A stretch of DNA of 64,000 nt from Armatimonadota bacterium (GTDB lineage Bacteria > Sysuimicrobiota > Sysuimicrobiia > Sysuimicrobiales > Kaftiobacteriaceae): assembly GCA_031459765.1 (NCBI GenBank), contig JAVKHY010000001.1:372050-436049 (forward strand). The letters are read 5' to 3'. The notes beneath the pieces are model-generated. The model worked only from the letters and a program-made list of their open reading frames with translations, ran no database searches and was not told where the DNA came from. The first letter of the stretch is position 1, and every line of letters starts with the position of its first letter. Of the stretch, positions 32,249 through 40,782 are shown piece after piece. The position numbers and the translations under genes were made by a program.

Positions 32249-33121
32249 GTGGAGCTGTTCCTACAGACCCTTATTGACGGCGGCCTCATCGGCGGGCTGA
32301 TCATCGTCGTCGGCGTGGGCTTCTCCCTCTGTTTCGGTGTCATGCACATCGTGGACTTCGCCGTGGGGGAGTGGGTCATGCTGGGCGCGTATGCGGCCTA
32401 CTGGCTGGTGCGTTACCTCAGGCAGGACCCCATGGTCTACCTGCCCCTGATCTTCGCCTTGTTCTTTGCCGCTGGCTGGCTGGTCTACCCGTTGATCTAC
32501 CGGGCGGTTAGCGGGCGACGGCATCACCCGGCGCTGATGGGCCTAGTCTTCACCTTTGGGCTCTCCACCCTGATCAAGGGGGGCGCCCTCTCCGCCTGGG
32601 GCTACCATGTGCGCTCGGTGAGCACCTGGCTCTCCGGACAGAGCGTCACCCTGGGGGTGACCACGTTCCCGGCGCTGCGCTTGGCCGGCTTCGTCTTCGG
32701 CGTCCTGGCCACTGTGCTATTTATGGTCTTCCTCTACGGCACCCGTCTGGGCGTCTCCATCCGGGCCACCGCCCAGGACCGGGAGACGGCGGCGCTCCTG
32801 GGTGTAGACGTGCGACGGGTCGGCGCCCTGGTCTACGGCACCTATGCGGGATTGACCGGGATGACGGGGGTGCTCATCGGCGCGCTTTTTTCCATCCACG
32901 CGGCCATGGGGGCGAAGTACGTTATCTTCGCCTTCTTCGTGGTGGTGCTGGCCGGGATGGGCTACGTTCCCGGGGTGATCGTGGCCGGCCTCCTCCTGGG
33001 CCTGATTCAGTCCTTCGTGGGCGTCTACATCAGCGGCCGCTACACCCTCCTTGCCCTCTTCCTCCTCATGTACCTGAGCCTGCTGGTTGCGCCGCGGGGC
33101 ATCCTCCGCCGCGGGTTGTGA
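32249..33121 (+). CDS. livH: Liv-type ABC permease LivH 2
   Basis: A 290-aa inner-membrane permease with about eight hydrophobic segments. Landmarks are GGLIGGLIIVVGVGFSLCFGV, MHIVDFAVGEWVMLGAYAAY, LGVSIRATAQDRETAALLGVDV and VVLAGMGYVPGVIVAGLLLG. It is a LivH paralogue of 10000-10869 but clearly diverged (for example Glu-Trp where the other has Asp-Phe after the second segment). GTG 32249 is the start; no strong ribosome-binding site is visible. It forms the channel with the next gene. Confidence 0.9.
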   Translation: MELFLQTLIDGGLIGGLIIVVGVGFSLCFGVMHIVDFAVGEWVMLGAYAAYWLVRYLRQDPMVYLPLIFALFFAAGWLVYPLIYRAVSGRRHHPALMGLVFTFGLSTLIKGGALSAWGYHVRSVSTWLSGQSVTLGVTTFPALRLAGFVFGVLATVLFMVFLYGTRLGVSIRATAQDRETAALLGVDVRRVGALVYGTYAGLTGMTGVLIGALFSIHAAMGAKYVIFAFFVVVLAGMGYVPGVIVAGLLLGLIQSFVGVYISGRYTLLALFLLMYLSLLVAPRGILRRGL

Positions 33122-33122
33122 T

Positions 33123-34127
33123 GTGACCACGCCAGCCATCGAGGTCCGGTCACCTGCCCGCAGCGCCGCTCCCCGCTGGACGCTGGGAATCCTCCTGGGG
33201 ACCGCACTGCTCCTCTTGCCCTTTGCCGTCTCTTCTTTCTGGATCCGTATCGCCACCGAGGTCCTGCTGTGGGCGGGGCTGGCCCAGAGCTGGAACATCA
33301 TCGGCGGCTACACCGGCTATCTCAGCTTCGGCCACGGCGCCTTCTTCGGCCTAGGCGCCTACATCACCGGGATCGGCATGACCGTCCTGGGATGGTCCTT
33401 CCCCGCCGGTCTGGTGGTCTCCGGGGTGCTGGCTGCCGCCCTGGCTGCGGCCATCGGCTATCCCACCCTGCGGCTGCGCGGAGCGTACTTCGCCATCGCC
33501 ACCTGGGCCTTCGGGGAGATGCTGCGGCAGGTGGCCACGGTGCTGGACATCACCGGAGGAGCGTTTGGCATGCGCCTGCCGGCGTTGCTCAACCTGCCGT
33601 TCTTCTACTACGTCACCCTGGGGACAAGCGCCCTGGTCTACGTGACCACCTACCTGCTTCTAGAGCGCTCGCCCTTCGGCTACAAACTGCTGGCCATTCG
33701 GGAGCACGAGGAGGCCGCCGAGATGGTAGGGGTCAACACGGTGGCGGTGAAGATCAATGCCTTCGCCCTGAGCGCGTTCTTCCCCGGGGTGCTGGGAGGC
33801 ATCTACGCCTACTGGCTGACCTACATCCACCCGGACAGCGTCCTAGGCGGGATTATTACTGACCTGATGGTGGTCATGGTCTTCCTGGGGGGAATGGGCA
33901 CCTTCTGGGGGCCGCTGCTGGGCGCCTTCCTGGTGCAGCTGGTCAGCCGTAGCCTCTGGCTCGTCTGGGGCGAGAGCACCCTCTACCTGGTGATCATCGG
34001 CGCGGCCATCTGCATCGTCGTCCTGTTCATGCCGGGGGGGATCGTCGGCCTGCTGGAGGGTCGGCGCACGCCTCTGCTGGCCCCCCACGCGGCTTGGCGC
34101 TGGTGGCGGGAGCGGATGAGGTGGTGA
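33123..34127 (+). CDS. livM: Liv-type ABC permease LivM 2
   Basis: A 334-aa inner-membrane permease. LivM landmarks are AQSWNIIGGYTGYLSFGHGAFF, LRLRGAYFAIATWAFGEMLRQ, RSPFGYKLLAIREHEEAAEMVGV and FLGGMGTFWGPLLGA. GTG 33123 (VTTPAIEV) is preferred. It lies 1 nt after the livH stop, and an earlier in-frame start would overlap livH by 35 nt. It is followed 6 nt later by livG. Confidence 0.9.
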   Translation: MTTPAIEVRSPARSAAPRWTLGILLGTALLLLPFAVSSFWIRIATEVLLWAGLAQSWNIIGGYTGYLSFGHGAFFGLGAYITGIGMTVLGWSFPAGLVVSGVLAAALAAAIGYPTLRLRGAYFAIATWAFGEMLRQVATVLDITGGAFGMRLPALLNLPFFYYVTLGTSALVYVTTYLLLERSPFGYKLLAIREHEEAAEMVGVNTVAVKINAFALSAFFPGVLGGIYAYWLTYIHPDSVLGGIITDLMVVMVFLGGMGTFWGPLLGAFLVQLVSRSLWLVWGESTLYLVIIGAAICIVVLFMPGGIVGLLEGRRTPLLAPHAAWRWWRERMRW

Positions 34128-34133
34128 TCGCCG

Positions 34134-34856
34134 GTGCTAGAGACGGAGGATCTAACCAAGCGCTTCGGCGGCCTCCTGGCCCTGGACGGCCTCTCCCTCA
34201 CCGTCCCCGCGGGGGCCATCATCGGCTTGATCGGCCCCAACGGCAGCGGCAAGACCACCTTTTTTAACCTGGTTACCGGGATCTACCCGCCGGACCGCGG
34301 CTTCGTGCGCTTCCGGGGTCAGGTCATCACCGGCCTCCGCCCGCACCGCATCGCCCGCCTGGGCATCGGCCGGACTTTCCAGATTCCCGCCCCGTTTGTC
34401 AAGATGACCGTCCTGGACAACGTGGCGGTGGGCGCCCTGATCCATGCGAGGACCATGGCCGCAGCCCGGCGCGCCGCCACGGAGATCCTGGAATTCGTCG
34501 GGCTGGCGGAGAAGGCCCGGGAGCTAGTCAGCCAGGTGACCCTGGAGGACCGGAAACGCCTGGAGCTGGCGCGCGCCCTGGCCACACGGCCGGAGCTGCT
34601 GCTGCTGGATGAGGTTATGGCCGGGCTGAACCCCGCAGAGGTGCGGGCGGCGGTGGAGCTGATTAGGGCCATTCGCGCCCGTGGGATTACCATTGTGGTG
34701 GTGGAGCACGTGATGGACGCCATCCTGTCCCTGTGCGAGCGCATCGTGGTGCTGGATGAGGGACGAAAGATCGCCGAGGACATTCCAGAGCGGATCGTCA
34801 CCGACGAGGCGGTCATCCGCGCCTACCTCGGGGAGCGGCGTCATGCTCCGCGTTGA
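34134..34856 (+). CDS. livG: Liv-type ABC ATPase LivG 2
   Basis: A 240-aa ATP-binding subunit. Walker A is GPNGSGKTT, followed by the LivG element RPHRIARLGIGRTFQIPAPF. Walker B is LLLLDEVMAGLNP with the switch His in VVVEHVMDAI. The signature region reads VTLEDRKRLELARAL, lacking the Ser-Gly-Gly core, as in the first LivG of this window. Its end overlaps the start of livF by 14 nt, so the two ATPases are translationally coupled. Confidence 0.9.
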   Translation: MLETEDLTKRFGGLLALDGLSLTVPAGAIIGLIGPNGSGKTTFFNLVTGIYPPDRGFVRFRGQVITGLRPHRIARLGIGRTFQIPAPFVKMTVLDNVAVGALIHARTMAAARRAATEILEFVGLAEKARELVSQVTLEDRKRLELARALATRPELLLLDEVMAGLNPAEVRAAVELIRAIRARGITIVVVEHVMDAILSLCERIVVLDEGRKIAEDIPERIVTDEAVIRAYLGERRHAPR

Positions 34857-35547
34857 GGGCATAACCGTAGCCTACGACCAGGTGGCCGCGCTGCGTGAGG
34901 CCTCGTTGCTGGTCTCTCCGGGGGAGATTGTCTCCATCATCGGCGCCAACGGCGCGGGGAAGACCACGCTGCTGCGCACCGTCTCAGGGCTGCTCCACCC
35001 CCTGGCCGGCAGCATTCACTTCGAGGCCAAGCGCATCGACCGCATGGAACCGCACCAGATCGCCCGCCTGGGCATCGGGCACGTGCCCGAGGGACGGCGC
35101 ATCTTCCCCTACCTCAGCGTGCAGGAGAACCTATGGATGGGCGGGCTACAGATCAGAGATCGGAGCCAGATCCAGGCCCGCCTGGAGGAGGTATTTGACC
35201 TCTTTCCCGTGCTGGCGGAGCGTCGCCGCCAGGCGGGCGGGACGCTCTCCGGCGGGGAGCAGCAGATGCTGGCCGTCGGTCGGGCGCTGATGGCCAACCC
35301 CAAACTGTTGTTGCTAGACGAGCCGTCCCTTGGGCTGGGCCCCAAGGTGGTGGACACGGTTTTCGACGCAATCGTCAGGCTCCACGAGCAGAAGCGCACC
35401 GTGCTCCTCGTCGAGCAGAATGCCTACCTCTCATTGGAGGTCGCGGACCGCGCCTATGTTCTGGAGACCGGACGCGTTGTCCTGGAGGGAAGAGCGGCGG
35501 AGCTATTCGACCATCCCCACGTCAGACGCGCCTACCTGGGTCGCTGA
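34843..35547 (+). CDS. livF: Liv-type ABC ATPase LivF 2
   Basis: A 234-aa ATP-binding subunit with Walker A GANGAGKTT, the LivF element IGHVPEGRRIFPYLSVQENL, canonical signature LSGGEQQMLAVGRAL, Walker B LLLLDEPSLGLGP and LVEQNAYLSLEVA. ATG 34843 (MLRVEGITVAYDQ) is chosen. Longer in-frame extensions lie wholly inside livG. It is the last transporter gene, 37 nt before the aminotransferase. Confidence 0.92.
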   Translation: MLRVEGITVAYDQVAALREASLLVSPGEIVSIIGANGAGKTTLLRTVSGLLHPLAGSIHFEAKRIDRMEPHQIARLGIGHVPEGRRIFPYLSVQENLWMGGLQIRDRSQIQARLEEVFDLFPVLAERRRQAGGTLSGGEQQMLAVGRALMANPKLLLLDEPSLGLGPKVVDTVFDAIVRLHEQKRTVLLVEQNAYLSLEVADRAYVLETGRVVLEGRAAELFDHPHVRRAYLGR

Positions 35548-35584
35548 CGTCTCCGCGGCCGTCCCTCGGAGAAGGGAGGAGAGC

Positions 35585-36913
35585 ATGCCTCGCACCAGAG
35601 TTGCCCTGCCCGGGCCCCGGGCCCAGGAGCTCTTGCGCCTGCGCGAACAATACGTCCCCCGCGGGGTGGCCACCACAGTCCCCACATTCGTCGCCTGGGC
35701 GGAGGGGGCCCGCCTGCGGGACGTGGATGGTAACGAGTTCATCGACTTCGCTGCCGGCATCAGCGTGGTCAACGTGGGGCACCGCCCCGCGCCAGTGGTG
35801 GAGGCTGTGCGCGACCAGACGGACCGCTTCCTGCACACCTGCGCCCACGTGGCCATGTACGAACTGTATCTGCGCTTAGCAGAACGCTTGGCCACGATCA
35901 CGCCCGGTGGCTGGGCGAAGAAGGTCCTCCTGGTGAACAGCGGCGCTGAGGCGGTGGAGAACGCCGTAAAGATAGCCCGCGCGGCCACAGGGCGCCGCGC
36001 CCTGGTCTGCTTCGAGTATGCCTTCCACGGGCGGACACTGCTGGCCCTCAGCCTGACCAGCAAGATCAAGCCCTACAAATTCGGCTTCGGCCCCTTCGCT
36101 CCCGAGATCTACCGGGCGCCGTACTCCTACCCGTACCGTTGCCCGCGGGGCGGAGATCCTGGTGACTGCCCCATCTGCACCGGTCAGGCCTTGGAGGCCT
36201 TCCTGAAGACGCACGTCGACGCGGAGGATGTGGCCGCGGTCATCGTGGAACCGGTGGCCGGTGAGGGCGGCTTCGTCGTGCCGCACCCGCGATTCCTGCC
36301 CACCGTGGCGGAGGTCTGCCGCCGTCACGGGATCCTCCTCATCGCGGATGAGATCCAGACAGGCTTCGGCCGCACGGGAAGCCTCTTTGCCGTAGAGCAC
36401 GCCGGCGTGGCTCCCGATCTGCTGGTCCTCTCCAAATCTCTGGCCGCCGGTCTACCTCTGGCGGCGGTGGTGGGACGGGCGGAGGTGATGGATGCTCCGG
36501 TGGTGGGAGGCCTGGGAGGGACGTTTGGCGGCAACCCCGTAAGCTGTGCGGCGGCGCTGGCCGTGCTCGACCTGGTGACCGATCCCGCATTCCTGGAGCG
36601 GGCCGGCCGGGTGGGTGCCGCCGTCCAGGCCCGCCTGCGCCAGATGGCCGAACGTTACCCGCTGGTGGGAGAGGCTCGGGGCCTGGGAGCCATGGCGGCG
36701 CTGGAGCTGGTGCGGGACCGGAGCACCAGGGAGCCCGCGGTCGAGGAGACGACAGCGGTGCTGCGCGGCTGCCACCAGCGCGGCCTGTTCATCCTCAAGG
36801 CCGGTGTCTACGACAATGTGGTCCGCCTGCTGCCCCCGCTGACCATCAGCGACGAGGAGCTGGAGACCGGCCTGCAGATTCTGGAAGAAGCACTGGCGGC
36901 TGCGGCCGCCTGA
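35585..36913 (+). CDS. class III PLP aminotransferase (4-aminobutyrate/acetylornithine type)
   Basis: A 442-aa fold-type I aminotransferase. It has LRDVDGNEFIDFAAGISVVNVGH, the PLP phosphate-loop NSGAEAVENAVKIAR, the aromatic FHGRT stacking region, the cofactor Asp in LLIADEIQTGFGRTG, and the Schiff-base Lys in VLSKSLAAGLPLAAVVGR. The GGTFGGNPVSCAAALAVLDL loop and the late Arg region are those of the 4-aminobutyrate/omega-amino-acid subgroup. The insert YSYPYRCPRGGDPGDCPIC holds three Cys. GGGAGGAG precedes the ATG. It ends the second Liv operon, which suggests the transporter imports an omega-amino acid or diamine that this enzyme deaminates. Confidence 0.88.
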   Translation: MPRTRVALPGPRAQELLRLREQYVPRGVATTVPTFVAWAEGARLRDVDGNEFIDFAAGISVVNVGHRPAPVVEAVRDQTDRFLHTCAHVAMYELYLRLAERLATITPGGWAKKVLLVNSGAEAVENAVKIARAATGRRALVCFEYAFHGRTLLALSLTSKIKPYKFGFGPFAPEIYRAPYSYPYRCPRGGDPGDCPICTGQALEAFLKTHVDAEDVAAVIVEPVAGEGGFVVPHPRFLPTVAEVCRRHGILLIADEIQTGFGRTGSLFAVEHAGVAPDLLVLSKSLAAGLPLAAVVGRAEVMDAPVVGGLGGTFGGNPVSCAAALAVLDLVTDPAFLERAGRVGAAVQARLRQMAERYPLVGEARGLGAMAALELVRDRSTREPAVEETTAVLRGCHQRGLFILKAGVYDNVVRLLPPLTISDEELETGLQILEEALAAAAA

Positions 36914-37003
36914 ATGAAGCCACGAAAGCATGGCACGTATGGAATGTGCTCGGAGGTACTTGGTTTTGGGATGTCGCCGTATCTTGTCTGCTTCGCAAGG
37001 TAG

Positions 37004-37079
37004 TGGCGCGCCCGGCGGGACTTGAACCCACGGCCTTTGGCTCCGCAGGCCAACGCTCTATCCACTGAGCTACGGGCGC
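37004..37079 (-). tRNA. tRNA-Arg (anticodon GCG)
   Basis: A complete cloverleaf on the minus strand. The acceptor GCGCCCG pairs with CGGGCGC, the D arm is GCTCAGTGGATAGAGC, the anticodon stem TTGGC/GCCAA is perfect, and the loop is CTGCGGA, so the anticodon is GCG (reads CGC). The T loop is GGTTCAAGTCC, the discriminator is G and CCA is encoded. Most bacteria use ACG (inosine-modified) in this isoacceptor, so G34 is unusual. Confidence 0.92.
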
Positions 37080-37105
37080 GCACGCAAGGAGCCAACCGCA
37101 GGCCG

Positions 37106-37134
37106 ATTATAACACGTCCGATCCGCCCTCCGCA
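37106..37134 (-). promoter_or_regulatory. promoter for tRNA-Arg(GCG)
   Basis: A perfect TATAAT on the minus strand at 37106-37111, with a weak -35 (TGCGGA, 37129-37134) at 17-nt spacing. The -10 is 26 nt before the tRNA 5' end. Confidence 0.45.
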
Positions 37135-37246
37135 GTCGCACGGCTCCGGCGAAACGCGGTATGGGCGAATATGGTAGAGTAGACGTTACGCTTCCGGGGT
37201 ACTCTCCCCGGTAGCATCTCATCCCAGGCGACAAGAAGGTGCGATT

Positions 37247-37756
37247 ATGAGAGGGGTTGCGTGGGCCGTGCTGGTGGTCCTGGCCCTGCTGGGGGAACCG
37301 GCTTTCGCCCAGGCCAATACGACTATCTCCGCCGGAGTGCACGTGGCCGGCGTGCGGATCGGGGGGGTGGCGAGCGAGGCCATCGCGGCCTTCGGCAGCC
37401 TCTACAACCAGGCCGACTCGCGCTCCGGGAAATACACGCTGTACGAGTGGCCGCTGCGGCCCTTCGTCGTCATCACCGAGAAGGAGTCGGGGCGCATCGT
37501 CCTCTGCGTGATCGTCCTGAGCGACCTCTACCGGACCGACAAAGGGAACATCACCGGCGGCAGCGAGCGGGCGGCGGTGGAGGCGGCCTACGGCCGGGAG
37601 TTCACCACCGAGGAGGACGAGAGCTCGACCACCCTGGTCTACGACGGCCAGGGGATCGCCTTCGACATCGGCAAGCGGGGGGCGATGAGCGGCCGCGTCG
37701 TCCAGATCGTCGTCTTCGTCCCCGGCCAGTGGAAGGCCATCACCCAGGGATTGTAG
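37247..37756 (+). CDS. secreted hypothetical protein (169 aa)
   Basis: Not recognised. The signal peptide is MRGVAWAVLVVLALLGEPAFA, cleaved before QANTT. The mature part is small, mixed alpha/beta and free of obvious catalytic motifs: VHVAGVRIGGVASEAIAAFG, then YTLYEWPLRPFVVITEKESGRIV, and a late strand TLVYDGQGIAFDIGK. It has a single Cys (VLCVIVLS). The layout recalls small periplasmic proteins that repeat a V-x-G-V-x-I-G start with a Y-x-W stretch, but no family is named. It stands between tRNA-Arg and tRNA-Ser with its own short upstream region and probably no operon partner. Confidence 0.7.
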   Translation: MRGVAWAVLVVLALLGEPAFAQANTTISAGVHVAGVRIGGVASEAIAAFGSLYNQADSRSGKYTLYEWPLRPFVVITEKESGRIVLCVIVLSDLYRTDKGNITGGSERAAVEAAYGREFTTEEDESSTTLVYDGQGIAFDIGKRGAMSGRVVQIVVFVPGQWKAITQGL

Positions 37757-37791
37757 GGCCGGACGGCGGGTGTGGTAGGATAGATGCGTCC

Positions 37792-37885
37792 GGAGGGGTG
37801 ACCGAGTCGGCCGAAGGTAGCCGCCTGCTAAGCGGTTGAGCGGGCAAAACCCGCTCCGTGGGTTCGAATCCCACCCCCTCCGCCA
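37792..37885 (+). tRNA. tRNA-Ser (anticodon GCT)
   Basis: A class II tRNA. The acceptor GGAGGGG pairs with CCCCTCC. The anticodon stem-loop is GCCGC-CTGCTAA-GCGGT (anticodon GCT, reads AGC). The long variable arm is GAGCGGGCAAAACCCGCTC, the T loop is GGTTCGAATCC, and CCA is encoded. It lies 35 nt after the secreted hypothetical gene. Confidence 0.95.
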
Positions 37886-37935
37886 GGTCCGGCCGGCCAG
37901 GTCTAGCCGCAGGGCTCTTGGGGAATCCCTCAGAT

Positions 37936-37998
37936 AAGGGAGCTCCGTCCCCCGCTACCCCCTCCAACGCAGACCCGTTACCCCCGCGGAGCTCCCTT
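37936..37998. repeat. 12-bp inverted repeat across the DUF309 stop codon
   Basis: AAGGGAGCTCCG (37936-37947) and CGGAGCTCCCTT (37987-37998) are perfect complements separated by 39 nt. The DUF309 stop lies within the loop. It may be a terminator for the minus-strand operon with an overlong loop, or a small inserted palindromic element that changed the C-terminus of the protein. Confidence 0.5.
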
Positions 37999-38716
37999 TA
38001 GTGTTTGGCGCGGAGGTCAACCGGGGGAAGGCGGCGGGCCGCGGCCCGCCGTCGAAGTGCTCCGCCCAGGCGGCCAGCTCCTTGCGGAACCGCTCCAGCT
38101 CGAGCCCCAGGTAGGTGGCCGGGTAAGAAGCCAGCCGTCCCCGTCCCCTGGCCAGCAGGGCGCGACGGCCGTGGTGGTTGCCCTTCTCGTGGTGGTAGAA
38201 GGCGGCCGCCACCTGGACGAGACCGTGGAAGAGCTCTCGGGAAGCGCCCGTCTCCTTCTTCCAGAGGGCTTCGGTCCACTCGTGGCACTCGAAGAAGAGG
38301 CCGGCATTGAAGAGGATGGCGGCGACGCGGACCGCCTGCTCGGTGCCGCCGCTTCCGGCTTCCCGCCGCAGGGCCGCCAGGGCGTCGAGGAGACGGCTCA
38401 GCTGGCGCTCCGCGTACTCGTAGTACGGCGCAAAACGCGCGGCGAGTCGGACAACGTCGACGTCGCCTTCGAGCAGCCCGGCGCGCTCCAGGTGTCCGAT
38501 GTCCCGCGGCTCCGGGCGGCTCCCCAGCGGCGCGGCCAGGACCGCGGCGCGGGTCAGGCACTCCCCCCGCGTCAGGGCCGGTGCGCTTCCGTCCGACCCA
38601 CGGGAAGCCTCCCGGGCACAGGCGGCGGCGACGGCCACCCGGGAGACCCGGGCGGGATCGCCGATCGCATCCAGCGCCAGATCGGCCAGCAGGTGCTTCA
38701 GCTCGACGTAGGACAT
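37955..38716 (-). CDS. DUF309 domain protein
   Basis: A 253-aa protein. Residues about 130-215 hold the DUF309 helical domain with its conserved pattern LFNAGLFFECHEWTEALWKKE, then LFHGLVQVAAAFYHHEKGNHHGRRALLARG. The His and Glu residues are thought to form a metal-like or polar cluster in this family, whose biochemical role is unknown. The N-terminal ~110 residues (many Arg/Ala) are not recognised. The start ATG overlaps the stop of the thioredoxin-domain gene by one base (TGATG), so the genes are coupled. The last ~20 residues lie inside an inverted repeat and may not be native. Confidence 0.82.
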   Translation of the reverse strand: MSYVELKHLLADLALDAIGDPARVSRVAVAAACAREASRGSDGSAPALTRGECLTRAAVLAAPLGSRPEPRDIGHLERAGLLEGDVDVVRLAARFAPYYEYAERQLSRLLDALAALRREAGSGGTEQAVRVAAILFNAGLFFECHEWTEALWKKETGASRELFHGLVQVAAAFYHHEKGNHHGRRALLARGRGRLASYPATYLGLELERFRKELAAWAEHFDGGPRPAAFPRLTSAPNTKGSSAGVTGLRWRG

Positions 38717-40782
38717 CAGCTTCCGCGGAATGCGGCCAGCGTCTCGACGAGCGCCTGGGGGGTGGTGACCGGCGGGGCACAGAAGGCGCCGGCGCAGACG
38801 AAGGCGGTGGGGACCCGGGCGTGGCCCAGCATCGCCCGCGCGGCTTCCGGTACGGGGACGTCCTCCTCACCGTCGGCGCGATGATGGCTGATCAGGCGTC
38901 CCGGCCGCCAGGCGCGCAGCGCCGCCCCGTGCAGGGCCTGCGTGCGCGGATCATCCGGCGCGCCGACGATGGCGATGTGCGCCGGTTCGTAGAGCAGGTG
39001 GTCGAGGGCGATGAACAGCGTGGACGCATACACGGCGTGCGGAGCCAGGCCCGGAACGAAAGCCGCCAGGAGCCGTGCGGCGAGCGAGCGATAGCCGTCC
39101 AGCCCGAGCAGCCGGGACAACCGCAGCAGGACCAGGGCGCCGACCCCATTGGGCGACGGCGTGGGCGAATCCTGGAGCGGCCTGTAGGGCGTACTCAGCC
39201 CGGCCTCGTCGCTCTTCCCCGCGTCGCGGAATCCCGGATCCTCCCAGAAGTCACGGAGCGCGGCGTCCGTGACGTCCCGTGCAATGCGCAGATAGCGGGT
39301 CCGGCCGGTGACCTCGTACGCGTCGAGGAGGGCCTGCGCCATCTGCACCTGATCGTCGGCCAGACGCAATCCGTCCCCGCCCAGGACGTGGACGAACCCG
39401 CGCCCCGGCGCATACCCCTCGGCGATGAACCGCTCCAGCGAGCGCAGCGCCGGATCGCGGTACGCCGGTTCGTCCAGCGCGGCGGAGGCCGTCAGGAAGG
39501 CCGAGATGGCCAGGCCGTTCCAGTTCGCATAGCAGGCGGTGTCCACGTAGGGCGCCGGGCGGCGGCTGCGGGCCTCGGCGAGTTTGCGGCGGCCCGAGGC
39601 GAGGAGGGTGTGGACCTCCTCCACCGGGCGCCCGGTCAGGGCGGCGACGACGTCCGTATCGCGGTCGACGAAAAGGACGTGCCGGCCGTCGCCGGGCATC
39701 TCGCCCCGGCCGCGCAGGTGGTAGTGCTCGGCCAGGACGGTGAACTCGTCCGCCGAGAGGACCTCCTTCGCCTCCGCCTCCGTCCAGGTGAAGTAGCCGC
39801 CGTCGTCGCCGGGACCCGCGTCGGCATCCTGGCTGCCGAAGAATCCCCCCTGCCGGGGATCGGCCAGCACGGCGGCCATGAAGGTCGCCGTGTCGCGGGC
39901 CACGGCCGCGAAGAGCGGATGGCCGGTGGCCTGGAAAGCCTGGGCGTAGTTCGCGAGCAGTCCGGCGTTGTCGGGGAGCATCTTCTCGAAGTGGGGGACG
40001 ATCCAGCGGGCGTCGGTCGCGTAGCGGTGGAACCCGCCCCCGAGCTGGTCGTGGATACCGCCGCGGGCCATCTTCTCCAGCGTGCGCACCGCCATCTCGA
40101 GGAAATCGTTCTGCCCCGTGCGGGCAGAGACGCGCAACAGGAAGGCCAGCGTGGAAGGATGGGGGAACTTGGGCGCGCCGCCGAAGCCCCCCTCCACGGG
40201 ATCGTAGAGGCGGCGGATCGAGGCCAGCGCCGTCTCCAGGTGCCCGGGGTCCAGGGGCCCGCCGGCCTGCGGGCCGGCCAGCACGGCGGCCAGCTGGCGG
40301 TGCAGCTGCTCCGCGGCCCCCACCGCCTCGTCCCTGCGGTCGCGGTAGTAGGCGGCGACGCTGAGGAGGACGCGTCTGAACCCGGGCCGGCCGTAGGCGT
40401 CGTCCTTCGGGAAGTAGGTCCCGCCGAAGAAGACCTTGCCGTCGGGCGTGAGGAAGGCGGTGAGCGGCCAGCCGCCCTGGCCGGTGATCGCGCTCACCGC
40501 GTTCTGGTAGCGGGCGTCGATGTCCGGCCGCTCGTCGCGGTCCACCTTGATCGGGACGAAGTGCTCGTTGATGATCCGGGCGACGTCGGGATCATCGTAG
40601 CTCTCCTGGTCGATGACGTGGCACCAGTGACACCACACCGCGCCGATGTCCAGCAGGATCGGCTTGTCCTCCGTCCGGGCCCGCCGGAAGGCCTCCTCCG
40701 ACCAGGGCAGCCAGGCCACCGGCTGATGGGCGGCGCCGCGCAGGTAGGCGCTGCGCGCATCGGCCAGGCGGTTGGGGCTCAT
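38716..40782 (-). CDS. YyaL/Spata20-type thioredoxin-domain protein (DUF255)
   Basis: A 688-aa cytoplasmic protein. The N-terminal thioredoxin-like domain holds the redox motif CHWCH at residues 51-55 in LDIGAVWCHWCHVID, followed by HFVPIKVDRDERPDIDARYQ and GQGGWPLTAFLTPDGKVFFGGTYFP, the family's highly conserved block. The rest (from about residue 190) is an alpha/alpha-barrel similar to N-acylglucosamine epimerase or cellobiose-epimerase folds, with DAGPGDDGGYFTWTEAE and ANWNGLAISAFL. Length agrees with the family. Function is unproven; redox sugar-related roles have been proposed. ATG 40782 overlaps the DUF1844 stop (ATGA). Confidence 0.92.
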   Translation of the reverse strand: MSPNRLADARSAYLRGAAHQPVAWLPWSEEAFRRARTEDKPILLDIGAVWCHWCHVIDQESYDDPDVARIINEHFVPIKVDRDERPDIDARYQNAVSAITGQGGWPLTAFLTPDGKVFFGGTYFPKDDAYGRPGFRRVLLSVAAYYRDRRDEAVGAAEQLHRQLAAVLAGPQAGGPLDPGHLETALASIRRLYDPVEGGFGGAPKFPHPSTLAFLLRVSARTGQNDFLEMAVRTLEKMARGGIHDQLGGGFHRYATDARWIVPHFEKMLPDNAGLLANYAQAFQATGHPLFAAVARDTATFMAAVLADPRQGGFFGSQDADAGPGDDGGYFTWTEAEAKEVLSADEFTVLAEHYHLRGRGEMPGDGRHVLFVDRDTDVVAALTGRPVEEVHTLLASGRRKLAEARSRRPAPYVDTACYANWNGLAISAFLTASAALDEPAYRDPALRSLERFIAEGYAPGRGFVHVLGGDGLRLADDQVQMAQALLDAYEVTGRTRYLRIARDVTDAALRDFWEDPGFRDAGKSDEAGLSTPYRPLQDSPTPSPNGVGALVLLRLSRLLGLDGYRSLAARLLAAFVPGLAPHAVYASTLFIALDHLLYEPAHIAIVGAPDDPRTQALHGAALRAWRPGRLISHHRADGEEDVPVPEAARAMLGHARVPTAFVCAGAFCAPPVTTPQALVETLAAFRGS

